A stretch of 64,000 nt of DNA from Lactarius indigo. Taxonomy: Eukaryota > Basidiomycota > Agaricomycetes > Russulales > Russulaceae. A model generated the notes under the pieces. That model was given only the letters and a program-made list of their open reading frames with translations. It was not told the origin of the DNA and made no database searches. How positions within the stretch are numbered: position 1 is the first letter of the stretch; each line of letters opens with the position of its first letter. Below, one piece after another: positions 11,700-24,199 of this stretch. The stretch is from assembly GCA_025766275.1 (NCBI GenBank), contig JAFKAC010000001.1, positions 1,302,001 through 1,366,000 on the forward strand. Direction: 5' to 3'. The position numbers and the translations under genes were made by a program.

Positions 11700-13900
11700 T
11701 GGCTTCGGGAATGTGATATTCGAAAATGGCAATATTTATCAGCAGATCGACTGAATTCGGTTCATCCACTCAAGTGATCGATACTATTTGAGAAGCGAAG
11801 TGTGTAGCGCAAATTTCTATCACCTCTGACGGTGAAGTAATGCGGATGGCACGAGGTGATGTGCAGCGTCTTCCGAGCTGTTCGTATCAACACCCACCCT
11901 CCCAGTGCTCTTATGCCGGCATGTTTCAAGTTATTGCCGAGAACTTGAATACTTCTCGAGAAAGTCTCGCTCCCGTCACACCCTTTAAAGGTCTTTATAG
12001 TAACAGCACCTAACAGTGACACATTTTAGATATTTTCGTCTTTTATTGCTAGCTTACAGCAAACAGGCAGAACTCGTGGAGGGTTTTTCGGAAATCGAGT
12101 CAACACAAACTATACAAGCTACTGGCAGGGCCAAGGGCAGGGCGTCAAAACTTTAGATGACCGTGCCCTAACATATATCACAATGCAGGCCTGGGGATTC
12201 CCCCAGCGGGAGAGAACACGTGCAAGCTGCAGCCCAAGGACATAGATTGGCGATCTGCAGGTGGGTACGCCGATTACCGCAACCTAGCAGCAAGCACCTT
12301 ACCGAAGAAAGAGACTCTTAGGCTCTTGCTCAGGCTAATATGTTTACAGGTACTAATACGGACTGCCACTCCGCTATTAGTAGCAGTAGAGTGTTCATTA
12401 CACCTACCAAGATGACGGGTATCGATAATTAAACAGTCCAGGAAATTCGTATCCAAACACGCTTGCGCATCTCCGTGAGACAAATTGTCGCGCGCAGTAC
12501 TGTAAGACGGGACGTTCGGAGTTCGGAGTTCGGAGAATGTCAACAACAAGACGGTGGAGTGGTGATGCACAAGACGAGCAGGGAAAAGCGAGATCGGTCG
12601 GAATCGTTGTTTGTGAAGCCAAAGATGTTTATATGAGAAAGAGTAGGTCGAGCTTAAGGCTGTGGTAGTTACATGAAAGTCCTTAAGTACTACAGAAATC
12701 GAGTCATACAGAACTACATCATACGTCTCCGAGTCATACAGAACGTTGAGTCAACATGTTGCGAAAACGTATGGAAAGGTCGAAAAGCAGAATGGAACGA
12801 AACGAGTCAGAAACGAGTCATTAGTATAACACAAAATCTTGGCGTCAACAACAGCATCTGAAGCAGGGGGCGGTCCATTTATACAGGCAAGTCAAAATCG
12901 GGCCTGACCCACGCTCGCCCTGATCATCCTTGAGGTACTAAGTCAGTTGCACATAGACAAGCAATACACATTGATTTCATACATCACCTCCCCCCCTTGC
13001 TCCCCCCCGCAGTCGTTCGGCCTTTCCACTTCGGGTCGCATTGTCGTTGGGCCCCACATCCATTTCAGCTCCTGTGCGCGGCTGAATGTTTGTTATTGTC
13101 GGTGTCTGCGACAACTCGTCATGGCGTGTATATGCGGCGAGAGGATATCCAGTGGTGTCAGTGTTAGAAGGCATTGTTCAGAACAAGAGATTGGTGGTAA
13201 GATTGTAAGTGCGGGGGGGCAAGTCGAGGTTGAGCATGTCACTTGTGTTGAGCGTTATTAAGTACTGCTACTTGAATTTAGTTTAACTACAGTAACACAG
13301 GAGGCTTGGTGAGTGTGTACATTGGCACATTGGCGATAATGCCCGGAGAATCCAATCTGGAGGCCTGAACCCTGCGTGTGCCATCTCGGGCCCAGTCACC
13401 ATGAGGAATCCTTGGGAGCCTGGGCCAAGACTACCGTAACTTCCGTAACTTCGCGCCTGGAGAGTGCTAGTAGAGAAGCAACGACATATGGAGCGGAGCG
13501 GAGCGCTTGTGCGTGTGCTGGGCTCGAATTTGGATGTCATTTCGTAGAGATATGGCCTCGAGGGCTGAGCGCCATCCCAACTGACATCACATGTCGCGGG
13601 ATCTTCCGCGGGATCGGCGTGCCCTTCATCCCTCGTGGCGCCTGTCTTGCTATTACTACTCGACATCCGTGACATGCCAACTCAGATATTACTTTCAGAG
13701 CATGAGGCCTGCACGAGGGATGGTGCTTCCTGTACTCACGGGTACCGGCGATCCATCTTTCCATGCTTCCTTTGTCCAATATACCCATATACGTCCCCTT
13801 GTGCATCCCCGTTCTAAACTCATTGTTGGGCACCATAAACACCATATCGCGGTCTGAGCAACGCAGCCTCTGTTCCGGGCGCGGAGCTGCCCAGCGTCGG
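11700..13900 (+). repeat. Long decayed repeat, copy 1
   Basis: A non-coding repeat of about 2 kb. Blocks in order match copy 2 at 14470-16200: a CTGTTCGTATCAAC.CCC..CC block (11880), GCCTGGGG.T.CCCC (12190), GTGGGTACGCCG.TTAC.. (12263), GTACTAATACGGACTGCCACTC (12350), the CACATTG...GTCGTT.GGCC.TTCC block (12970-13030), TGTCGTTGGGCCCCACA (13042) and GAGAAGCAACGACATATGGAG (13475). Parts recur at 21.2-22.1 kb and, inverted, at 31.8-32.9 kb. At 12560-12800 it also contains a second motif block in reverse orientation (GTACTTAAGGACTTTC) that recurs at 26.8 and 32.7 kb. No coding capacity is conserved among copies. Confidence 0.75.
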
Positions 13901-14469
13901 GTTCTCGATGCCTCATCGACATCGTCACCCGTGACCTGGGTCCCGTGTCTACTGCGGCTCTGTCCCCATGCTGCACCCACGTCGCGAGCCACTGTCACAG
14001 CGAGTACAATCGTCATTCATGCCCCTCCTTGTTTATTCACTCTTTATGTCTCACCCGCTGCAGTGGAAAAGAGCCTGGCAGACATTAAGATGTCATTCTC
14101 CTAGATATTGGGTTGCCCGCCTTCTGCGACATGTTTTCAAATTTTCGCGCTGTTCCCCAAGTATATACCCACCCTGCGGAGGCCCAGTAGGTGGGTGTGT
14201 GATATGGGTCCTTTTTATGTTCTTCTGTGCGGTGCTATGGGTTCCTGGAGGTAGTAATGGGTGTGAGAAGGGTCCGGGAGGCTGCAGCTTGACAGGCGAC
14301 TGAATAGCCGAATTGCACCGATAGGCTCACCGGACACTACTCGAGGAGCGACCGATACAAGCAGGGCTGAGGCGGGACTTGGATTCCATTAATTACGCGG
14401 TCTTGTGCAGATGGGACTGCAGCCGCAGGCCATGGCGATACTTTACCGGATTACTGTGTAATCAACCCT

Positions 14470-16200
14470 TCAATGCAAAGGGGCTAGATATGTGTGGAAG
14501 CTGTCCTCGCATAGAAGCGTAGATGACCATCGGGCACTAGTGCTAGGCGCGGAATTTTATCACAGATTCGAGGAAACAGCGCCTCGTACCCCAAAAGCCC
14601 GTCACGCTGAAGCAATGCAGATGCAGCACGGTGATTTACAGCACCTTCCAAGGAGCTGTTCGTATCAACCCCCTCCATACCAGCGCTTCCATGCAGGCAT
14701 AATTATTACCGAGAACAGTTCTAATTCAGGTTCAATCACACTTTCACACTTAGAATGAAAGCAACGACGAGGAGGCAATGCAAGGTGACAACGACGAAGC
14801 TACGAAGACGATGGCAATCACGACGACAACCCTGACCCTGATCGCACCACAAGCCTGGGGGTGCCCCAGGGGGAAAGAACGGGTGTAGCCCAAGGGCAGT
14901 AGCTCGACACGACGGTTGTGAGTACCACTCCGAAGGGGTGGAAATTGGGTGTAATCACAATGGGGCTAATAGTGTGAATCATCGATCTTCTAGACCATAA
15001 CATCCGGAAATTCTCTGGAAATTCAAGTTCAATTGACAACCTGCAATACGTGGGGCGCTTTCGGTGCCTCAACTATCTGTGGGTGGGCACGCCGGTTACA
15101 ACAACGTAAGAGTAAGTACCCGACCTTCCCGAAGAAAAGGCCGTCTAACATGTCAATGAGTACTAATGCCGACTTCCACTCTGCCAGCAATACAATGTTC
15201 ATGATATCCACGTTTCACAACTACCGAGACGACCGATATCAATAAATGAAAATTCCTGGGCCAGGACACTTGTGTCCAAATATACCATTGCATCTCGAAC
15301 GTGTTCTTAGCCGCAACACTTCTTGCAAAGGCCACAGCAGCTGCAACATGTGCAAGCCCTTAAGCATAAGCACTGGTACAACCCCCAGGGTCAGCTGCAC
15401 ATAGCGTAGGCAGGCGATACACATTGGGATCATACCCCACATCCTCCCCGTAGTCGTTCAGCCTTTCCGCTTCTGGTTGCATTGTAGTTGGGCCTCACAA
15501 CCATTTCGGCTCCTGTGCGCGGCTGGACGTTTATTATTGCTGGTGTTTGCGACCGTTCATCATGACATGTATGTGCAGTCGGAGGAGGTGCAATGACGGC
15601 GGGGGGCATTGTTCAGGAGTGGTAAGATTGTGAGTGCGTGGGGCGAGTCGGGTTTGAGCTGACTCGGAGTATGTCGCTTTATGTGGTGTGTTATACTACG
15701 TACTGATATAACTTGGTTCAAAATAAAATAAAATACTACTGTAGTACGTCCTGCTATTCGTAATTTAAAATATAGGACCTTGCCTGATGCAGCATGCACA
15801 TTGACACATCGGCACGCCTATGTTCGCCGCAATGATACCGCCTGGGAGGTCCCATCGGGAGTCCCTGCCAGTGTGTGCTTCCTCAAGTGCCCACCTCGGG
15901 CCCATACTGCAGACCCCTTGTGAGTTCACGAAAAAAAACTAGCTTCGCGTCCCTAGAAAGTATTAGTAGAGAAGCAACGACGCATGTAGTGGAGCTGCGC
16001 TCGAATTTAGGTTTCATTTCAAAAGAATACATGCCTCGAGGAAGTTGCGCCAGTTGCGGCTCCGTCCATCACATGCATCACACGCCGCGGGATGTTGTGC
16101 GGGGATCTGCGTTGCCCTCACGGCGCCTATCTCACCATTACACTGGGCATGCGCCAACTCAGCAGCGACCCAATCAAATTTGCGAGAAAGCGATGTGACG
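14470..16200 (+). repeat. Long decayed repeat, copy 2
   Basis: A direct copy of the repeat at 11700-13900, offset by about 2.5-2.8 kb. Examples are GGGGTGCCCCAGGGGGAAAGAAC (14855), GTGGGTGGGCACGCCGGTTAC (15080), GAGTACTAATGCCGACTTCCACTCTGCCAGCAATACA (15160), the GTAGTCGTTCAGCCTTTCC block (15450) and GTAGAGAAGCAACGACGCATG (15965). The two copies have many indels, so the duplication is old. Confidence 0.75.
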
Positions 16201-16880
16201 ATGTGTGGTGATATACAGAGCCTCCAGGTCTAGAGATTTTCGCACAGTATGCAAGTTGACACCAGGCGTCCCACTTCTTCAGTTGTCTGAAAGGAGGCCT
16301 TCTTCAAGCGTACCCTTTGCTGACCCCACTTCCGTGCCAGACGGCCTTTCCAGCTACAGCCAGAACCACGATCATACTCACTCTCAAGTCGTGGCTCCGA
16401 GTCGGCAGTCGACTCTGGTTCGATCTGACAGGTGCCAGATTCCCTTCCTTATCAGCGCTTCAGAATTCGACTGATTCCTAGTACCGCTGTTGTGTACAGC
16501 GCACAAGACAGTAATGTCTTTCATAAGTGAGTTGTCGCAACATCGGGAATGTCTGTAACTATTGTGTGGCCAAACCTTCTCCCAGCCGTAATTGATACCT
16601 CCTTCAGGTGTGACGGGTAATGTTTTGCATTATATCAAAACAACGTGCATACAAGTGTGTATTGGCCCCTATCCAGAATTTACGACACTCTCAGCGTCTG
16701 GTGCCACTACCCTGGCTCATACTACTATACTAATTTGATTGGGGTGTGGGGTGGTAGGTTTTATGCGCAAACACTCCCGTAAACGGCAACATCTCTTCCT
16801 ATCACTCTGGTAGCAGTATTTCTTGATCGACACGTTTAAGGGTTATGCTGGGCGATCCCACCGATCAGTCGACACCTTCC
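16201..16880. other. Repeat-flank sequence before gene D; no gene
   Basis: The block CCAGATTCCCTTCCTTATCAGCGCTTCAGAATTCGACTGATTCCTA (about 16435-16480) recurs almost unchanged at 24000-24042, also before a DUF6535 gene. The end (16750-16880) carries the downstream half of the upstream module shared with genes E-G. Confidence 0.55.
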
Positions 16881-16900
16881 AGAGGTTTGGCTAAAAGCAT

Positions 16901-16910
16901 TCAACTTATA
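16901..16910 (+). promoter_or_regulatory. TATA-like element of gene D
   Basis: TCAACTTATAGGCC lies about 78 bp before the ATG, at the same distance as TCAACTTATAAGCC before genes E and F. It is one base from the consensus. Confidence 0.5.
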
Positions 16911-16983
16911 GGCCACTTTTCGCTCCTGGTTTGTCGTATCTTTCTGCCTCAGCCCCACACATCACACTGTTTGACGCTCAGAA

Positions 16984-19006
16984 ATGGACTCGCTCAACGC
17001 ACATATGCCAGTGGTCGACGAGAATACCCTTAACTTCCCGCAACCTGGACATTACACAGAACCTCCAAGTAGTCTGTTAGCTTTCTGTCAGATGGTCACA
17101 ATCTCATTGGTATTTCAGGGGAGGATAACGGAGGCTCATTCAAAAAGAAAAAAAAAAAGAAAAATAACGGAGGCTCTTCAGGAAGGCTGTGGTCGATGTG
17201 CCTTAGGGAGGCAGAGAAGAATGATAGACAGTTGGCCGAGGTTTGGAAGGGAGAAGCGGACACCGCGCTCATATTTGTATGTGCTATTCCCACAACCTTT
17301 GCACACACACATCCTTTCTAAAGCACGTGTTCAAGGCCGGTCTATTCACAGCCGTCATCACGATCTCCATCGTTGAAAGCTACAAGTGGTTATCTCCCGA
17401 TCCAGATGAAGAGACCGTCGATCTACTCAAGCATATCTCTCGACAACTTTTCAACGCCTCCAATGGGATACCCCTCCAGAGCATTGCAGATGATACGCCA
17501 TTCAAGCCAAAGGGTTCTGCCATCCTTGTCAACGTCACATGGTTCTGCAGTATGGTCATCTGCTTTTCCTGTTCGGTTGCCGCGACAATTACCCAACAAT
17601 GTGTCCGACGGTATCTGATGCTCACGCAGGGACGCGGTACATCTTACGAGCGTGCGCGATTGCGAATGTATATGTTTAGTGGCCTTGGAAAGTTCCAGGT
17701 GGACCGAATCCTCCAGTTCCTGGCCATGGCCTTGCACATGTCCATCCTACTCTACTGCTTGGGTATTGTCGGCTTCGTTTTCGTCATCTACTCCAACCTC
17801 GTGCCAATTGCCCTCAGCATTCTCGCTATGGGCGTCGTCATATACGTGATTTTTACGGTTTTGCCGATCTTTTGCACGGATTCCCCAATTGCCACGCCAT
17901 ACACCGATCTCAGCTGGCGCTTATCTCATGGTTTCTTGTTTGGGTTTTATGCTGCCATTCAGGTTATATTCCGTACCTTGTCGACCGTATGGCCTCGGAC
18001 ATCCCGGAACGTGAGCGGGTCTCGTGGGCCTGCACAGTGGCTCGAAGGATGGGTCAACAGGCATAGACAGAAGTTCTTGAACGGCCTACGGGGGACCATC
18101 GAGCTCAATGCCACTGGAGCCCAACAGGTTCATGTGGACGCGAACACGCTCGAAGGGACGTTTACGGCTCTCGTTGAAAACAAATCAGTTGAGATCGAAG
18201 ATATTGCCGCATGGATCCCAGAATATTTCGACGCCTACACTCCATCGGGAGCCTCGGAGACAGATCTTCCCCTCACTTCCGACCAGCCACCGACTAGTCT
18301 CATCTTCGGCTTCCGTCTCCACAATCTCCTCAAGACTTCTCTACTAGTAACCTCAGATATCGCCGAAGAAGAGCGCAAGAGCCGCCTGCGGGTGTACCTG
18401 AAGTGTCTGTGGTATTGGGTAAAGGCGTACACTGGCAATCAGAACTCGGCGGTCCCGTTGCCACCCCATTTCCCCCTTCCCCATTCCGACACGATTCGTC
18501 ATCTTCAGGCCGAACAGGATCCCACCGCCGGTATGATAGGACGATGTTTCGGCGCGTTGGTTGCGAAGAAGCTTGCAACCGAAGTCAACTCACACCGTTC
18601 AGATGTTCGCGTCCGTGGGGCGAAGCTGGAGTCCCTAGCAGCTATTCTAGGAACCGTCCCAATGGAGACCCTCCTTAACCACCCGGGCGCCATCTGCCTT
18701 GCGAATATTATCGCCCTCACGTCGAGCGGGATGGTCACCTTGGCCAACGGAAATGTACCGTCGGAAGTACTGGCCACATTCAGAACGACTGTCCACATCC
18801 TCGTCACGGAGGACTTCCTGACTTTACTGGATGCAGAGCTGCCACCTGATCTGGTAGCGTCCTTCCACACAACATATTCCAACGCACAATCATTACAAGC
18901 TCCTGATTGCCAGTGGCTGACGGACCATCTAGCGCTGATATCGCAGAAGTTGTCCGGGGTCAGTGACGAGAGGCGGGCCAGAGGGATGACGTCTGAGCCT
19001 GCTTAG
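16984..19006 (+). pseudogene. DUF6535 gene D, exon 1 out of frame; exon 2 intact
   Basis: Exon 1 is 16984-17276 and exon 2 is 17336-19006 (intron gtatgt...ttcaag). Exon 2 is open for 556 residues: AGLFTAVITISIVESYKWLSP (TM1), TM2 ending TITQQC, the basic loop RRYLMLTQGRGTSYERARLR, TM3, TM4, and a C-terminal region with IGRCFGALVAKKLATEVNS. In exon 1 the ATG frame gives a normal start up to SSLLAF; the expected continuation (FLSDGHNLIGISGEDNGGSSGRLWS...WKGEADTALIF) is in another frame, consistent with loss of about 4 nt near 17085. No in-frame upstream ATG was found. A LINE tail inside exon 1 (17125-17176) keeps the frame and adds a Lys-rich stretch. Either it is a recent pseudogene or it uses an unrecognised start. 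Confidence 0.82.
17125..17176 (+). mobile_element. Very short LINE tail (26 nt) with 13-bp TSD inside gene D exon 1
   Basis: ataacggaggctc occurs at 17125-17137 and 17164-17176. Between the copies is attc plus an A-rich run with two G. The TTC plus poly-A end agrees with the 3' end of the LINEs here. Insert plus one duplication is 39 nt, so the frame is preserved and 13 codons, largely Lys, are added. Confidence 0.82.
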
Positions 19007-19180
19007 GTGACGGACCGATACCTCCAACATTGTTCCAATTGCGCGAGGGTTCAGTATCACGGGATGACAGGATAGCTTGCTGATTGATATGGTATGTAGT
19101 ACGAGGCGACGATGTGCGTTCGATTTTCGTCATTTCCCTTGCCTCCTGCGGCGTCCTGCCATGCCCCTGCTCGATTCTGT

Positions 19181-19204
19181 ACACACACACACATATATAT
19201 ATAC
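19181..19204. repeat. (CA)n(TA)n microsatellite
   Basis: An acacacac...atatatat run in the 3' flank of gene D. Confidence 0.9.
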
Positions 19205-19699
19205 GCCCACTATCTGAATGCCTTAATGCAGTGATTGTTTATTCTTCAGCCCGGAACAACGCCCAGGCCAGGAATCAGGGATGACGTGACCAATGGCGTG
19301 GCATGACAGACGTCGAAAATGATTCTGAAACTGACTGGGAGTGTGCAGTGCGCAGATAAAAATCGAGCTAGACACGGTGCGGCTGAAGTGCGAGCATGGG
19401 CGTAATACTCTGCCAAGACTGGCGTGGATGACTCATGGAAGTGTGATCGGTAGTAGCCGAGGGCCAATCGTAACTCAGACACAGTCACGCATACCCATAC
19501 GGCGGCACTGTTATTATCAGGGCCCTAGCACTCCTGGCCGCACACCATCCATATTGCTTCTTCTTTACAAGTATAGATACAATAATTCTTCGGATCACGG
19601 ATTTTTCGTTTCGATATGTTCGACAGACCACCCATCTGACACACGCCGCGCAAAGCAGCGATATTCACTAACATCGTTTCCTATGTCACTGGCCGACGT

Positions 19700-19995
19700 C
19701 ACTCGCGCCATTCAGATGTTCGCGCTCGTGGCGAGAAGCTGGAGCCTGAGTCCCTGTCAGCTATTCTATGAACCACGCACTGGCAGCCGGTGGTGTCGTC
19801 GGTCCTGCAAACATGATCTCCCTTACGTCAAGCGGGATGGATGCCTCGATGACGGGAAGGGTTCCCTGGGGGGTACAGGACATATTCCGAACGACTACGT
19901 ATCGACATTCTCTTCGCAGTCTCGAATCGTAGACGACTTCCTTGCTTGACACAAAGCCTCCACCTGATCTGGTAGCTTCATCGATGGCACTCGGA
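19700..19995 (+). pseudogene. Fragment of a DUF6535 gene (C-terminal part)
   Basis: CGTTCAGATGTTCGCG-like through GGCGAGAAGCTGGAG...TCAGCTATTCTA matches gene D at 18595-18650. It is followed by ACATGATCTCCCT.ACGTCAAGCGGGATGG, ACAGGACATATTCCGAACGACTACG and CCACCTGATCTGGTAGC, all in shifting frames with stops. It is a remnant only. Confidence 0.75.
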
Positions 19996-20299
19996 CGGTA
20001 CCCATGAATGTGAGTTTGGCCTATATGCGCTTCGATAATCATCGTACGGAATTTGCTTTCTGATTTTGTACTTCTTCGGACTGTGTTACTATCTCGCTCA
20101 ATGTACAAATTTGGTACAACTCTTTGGAGACGAGAATCTTTCTGCACTGTAACAAGGCGTCATCCTCAACGTAAATCGCGCCATCAGGAATTCTTGTTGT
20201 AGTGGTCGCCCTGGGTTGTTCCATTGTGATGAATTCCATCCCTTTGGCATTCGTCCCCTCTGCCATAACTTGGCCAGGAATTTGTCCTTCTGTGTGGGT

Positions 20300-21120
20300 G
20301 CGTCGACTTTATCACTGACTGTTCCCACCACGTACATCCTGCCCAGTTTCCCAGTGACATATGGCACAGATGTGTGACTTTGTGTCCCCATCATACTTGA
20401 CATTATGTACAACGGTACGCCAACAATCACTCCAAGTCCGCTCAGCATTTTTCGCATCCGTGTCTCGCATCCACCATGGCATTACTACTATATCTCCCAG
20501 GCACTCCCGCCTCTCATTAGGCCCCCACTTGTATCTCGTCCCGCAAGCCATGCAGGCGTGTGCCGACTTACCTTACCGCTCTAATCTGTGGTGCGGATTA
20601 AGGCGGCATTCCAGCTCACTTACCTCGTCGCTGAGGGTCAAACCCAACCACACTAGGGTGGTTTCTCTGTTGGCCCTGGCACCTTCCCTCAACGCTCCGC
20701 TTCGGCACTCTTCTGGGAAGTTATTTCGTGTCTTTGGAGGTTGTGTGATACGGAATCGCTCGCTCTCGGGATCTTGATGCACTGTCCTTTGACCGCAGGA
20801 CCGTTGCATCTGCACCGTCCTATCTCCGTGTTCCGTATAAGTTATGAGCCACCGTGGCGGTATGCACACTTTCCTTCTGTGCACCCTTTCCTACTGCCCT
20901 GACGGTGGACTCGGAGAAGAACTTGGCACATATCCCAAAATGAGACTGACATTTTCCACCACGTTTCTCTTATGCGGTTCACTGAGCACGTGGACACCCT
21001 GTTCCCTACATCGGTAGGTGCGCCACGTGAGAACTCATGGTCGTATCACCTTGTGTATTTCAGTGTGCTGCTAAGCGAGGGCAGACAAGGGACCATGTGA
21101 AGTTATTGGGTGTGGTGATG
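20300..21120 (-). repeat. Decayed gene or repeat remnant, inverted partner of 59330-59780
   Basis: Read on the minus strand, GTGTCCACGTGCTCAGTGAAC...GTCAGTCTCATTT.G.ATATG.C.AGTTCTTCTC (about 21010-20905) and ATTCCGTATC...CAGAAGAGTGCCGAAGCGGAGCGT...GGTTTGACC.TCA.CGA.GAGGTAAGTG (about 20760-20625) match 59370-59475 and 59640-59775 on the plus strand. A protein frame (VHVLSE...SLI) is partly shared by both copies, which suggests a lost gene. I do not recognise the family. Confidence 0.55.
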
Positions 21121-21179
21121 GAATAGAAAAGGACGCGGGGTGAAGGGTTGTAGTAAGAACTGGCATAGTTGACACGTCC

Positions 21180-22130
21180 ACATATTAATGGGTACTGACG
21201 CTAACTACCTCTCCACTAGCAATACAGTGCCATGATTTGCGTCTACCATGACAACCAATAAAAATTCCAGGAGATTCACATCCAGATACACCAGTGCATT
21301 TCTGTGCAACGAGTTCTCAGCCGCAACAAAACTTGCAACAGACGCAACAGCAGCAACAAAATGAACAGGTTAAAGCCCCAAAACATTTCCGGAGGCACTG
21401 GCACACACCCGTCGGGTCAGCTACACATATCCAGGCGATACACATTGTCATACCTCACATCCTCCCCACAGTCGATCTGGCTTTCCACTTTGGATTGCAT
21501 TGTCGTTGGGCCCCACAACCATTTCGGCTCCTGTGTCCGGCTGAACGTTTGTTATTTCAGGTATTGGCATTTGTGACCACTCTCCGTGGCATGTATGTGC
21601 GATGGGAGGATATGCGATGCTGGGAAGAGGCATTTCTTGGAACAAGGACATGGTGGCAAGATTGGGAGTACGTGGGGAGTCGAGGTCGGGCGTGTCACTG
21701 AATGTGGAGTATAACTACGTCCTATACGTCCTATTATTCGTAATTAATACAGGAGGCTTGCTTAATGAGCGTGCACATTAGCACGCTTATTTTCGCCTCG
21801 ATGTGTTATACGGGAGGTCCCATCTGGAGGCCCGGCATCAAACCCTGCATGCCAGCGCTTCCTTGAGTACCCATCTCAGACGCAAAGACTAGCTCCGCGT
21901 TCATAGAGAGCACGTTTGTGAAGAAGCAAAGACGCATGGAGTGAAGTGCTTGTGCTTGTGCTGGGCTCAAGTTTGGATTTCATTTCATAAAGCAAAGATA
22001 CTGGAAGAGACACTGGCATGTAAAGCATGTAAAGGCCTCAAGGATGTCACGGTTGCGGCGCCATCCCTATCATCGCCCGCGCCCATCTGGCCGGCCTCTG
22101 CCGAAGTGATGAGCGGTCTTTAGTGAACAG
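21180..22130 (+). repeat. Long decayed repeat, copy 3 (partial)
   Basis: The sequence from ACTGACGCTAACTACCTCTCCACTAGCAATACAGT through AAAATTCCAGGAGATTCACATCCA, TGCATTGTCGTTGGGCCCCACAACCATTTCGGCTCC (21496-21532) and GAAGCAAAGACGCATGGAGTGAAG corresponds to copies 1 and 2. It lies between gene D and the pseudogene at 22834. Confidence 0.7.
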
Positions 22131-22833
22131 TTGAGGCGGCACGTGCTTGTTCACCTTTTTCCAGCTGCCATCCGCACAACCGAACTTGAAGGAATCGATC
22201 GATTCAAGAAACCAGAACACTTTATTTTCGCCCGCCCAGTAATATCGATGACGAGGCATATTTCCGGCCTTAATCAGCTCGCTCTGGGAAGGCCCCGTCA
22301 CGACCTCGCCTCAGAACGTAAACTTGAACCTCACATCCCCATTGAGAAGTACCCCGTGCCCCCTGCCCAGTTTCCATGCAATCTGCCAGCTATAGTAGTG
22401 CACTTCAACAATAATTGTTTCCCTTTACTATGTGCCAGTCCCACCCTCCCAGCGAGCGCAGCACCCAAGGCAGTGACTCAAGAATCGTCATTACACTGGG
22501 CCGCCTATGGACTGAGGCGGTATTCCTTAGTGTGCCTCCAGCTCATCAAACTCCGTACACAGGCTCCTAGAGGTAGGTCATCTGATAAGCGCTGAACTTT
22601 TTGGAATGGCAGGCGCAGGCAAAGCGGTCGTCATATGTGCAAACAATTCTGTAACCGCATAACAGTGACTCGGTAACTATATGGGTTATACTGGCTGATA
22701 CCCCTGATCAGTTGACGGCTGGGTGTTTGACTGATAGCGTTCGACTTAAAAGCTGCCACCTCTCATGCTCTTCCTGGTTCGTCGTATCGTCCTTTTCCCA
22801 TTTGCCTCGACGTTACATTGTTTGACACCAGAA

Positions 22834-23947
22834 ATGGCCTCACACAAAGCAAATAGTTGATGACGATGACGAGACTTTGACCTTTAATACGTCGCGATTT
22901 GAAGATAAGACAGAGGTTAAGGCGGTCAGTTACTTCTTGTCCAATGAGTCGTTCTCACTCCTGTAACAGGCTCTTCTGGAAGGCCGTGGTCGATGGACCT
23001 TACGGAGATACAGAAGCAGGAATTTGAAAAAGCTATGGTTGAGACTCGAGAGGTGGAAGGGAGAAGGGGACAGCGCCCTCATATTTGTATGTGTTGACCC
23101 CACAACCCTCTGCGTATTCCCTTCTAAGCACATGTTGAAGGCTGGTCTGTTCTCGGCTGCCATCATGGTTTCGTTGAAAGCTACCAGTGGTTATCTCCTG
23201 ATCCAGGTGATCAGACCGTCAAGCTACTCGCCCCAATATCTCGACAACTTGTCACCGCCTCCAATGGGATACCTATCGAGAGCTCCGCTGAGAGCAGCCA
23301 AGCATTCAAGCTAACGACTTCTGTCATCCTGGTCAATCTCACATGGTTCTGCAGTATGGCGCTCTACTTTTCTTGCTCGGTCTTCGCGATAATAGTCCAA
23401 CAATGGGCCTGACAGTATCTGGAAGTCATACAGGGACCTGCGCGGACATTTCCGAATGTTTATGCTTAATGGCGTCGGAAAATTCCAGTTGAAGCGTTTT
23501 ATCCAGTTGCTGACCATCTCCCTGCACACAGCCATCCTACTCTACACTGTGGGCACCCTGGAGTTTATTCTCGCCATCAACACGACGGTCGGGTTCGTCA
23601 CCCTCAGCATTCGCATGGCGCTCGGTCTCATATACGTAATTCTTACCTTTTTTCTTCGATTGCCCATATAGCACACCCTAGTCGGCATTTACGTGGCGCT
23701 CAATCCATATTATCTTACTGTAGTTGTGATTCTTTGGACCATTCGATTTATCGGGGACCTATTTCATAAACCCATAAACCCTTGTCGACATTATGGCATC
23801 GGAAATACGTCCGCGTGGAGGGACACGCTCGAAGAGTGGGTCAACACGCACAGACAGAGATTTTTAGACGGCCAACAGAGAACCATCGAGCTCTACGCCA
23901 GTAAGGCTTCACGAGTGATAGGCGTTGAAAGGGCCTCTATGGTGTAA
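22834..23947 (+). pseudogene. Decayed DUF6535 gene copy
   Basis: The ATG at 22834 is in the usual context, but exon 1 has an early stop (aaa tag). The end of exon 1 (WKGEGDSALIF), an intron and the start of exon 2 (AGLFSAAIMVS) are clear. A frameshift follows; the next part reads in another frame (WLSPDPGDQTVKLLAPISRQLV, TSVILVNLTWFCSMALYFSCSVF, IVQQWA then a TGA). Later pieces correspond to TM3, TM4, the Ser-Thr-Pro segment and an ELYASKAS region, ending near 23947 with no C-terminal domain. Upstream (22490-22740) lies a degenerate copy of the family upstream module, including ACTTAAAAGC in place of the TATA-like box. Confidence 0.85.
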
Positions 23948-24199
23948 GGCCACCCCTAGTCTTGGGCTCGAAATTACCCACTTTCGGCATATAGGCGCCA
24001 GTTTTCCTTTCTTATCAGCTTTTAGAATTCGACTGATTCCTACTGTTATTGTACTGTAATGATCTTAGAGTGTCTTGCTCAGAGAGGAATAGAGACCTAG
24101 ACTCGGAGTACGTCTTTCGTAAGTGTATCGTCGCAAAATCAGAGAGGTTGTAATTATAGTCGAACTGCCTCGTCATCGATACCCATATAGACTGATAAT

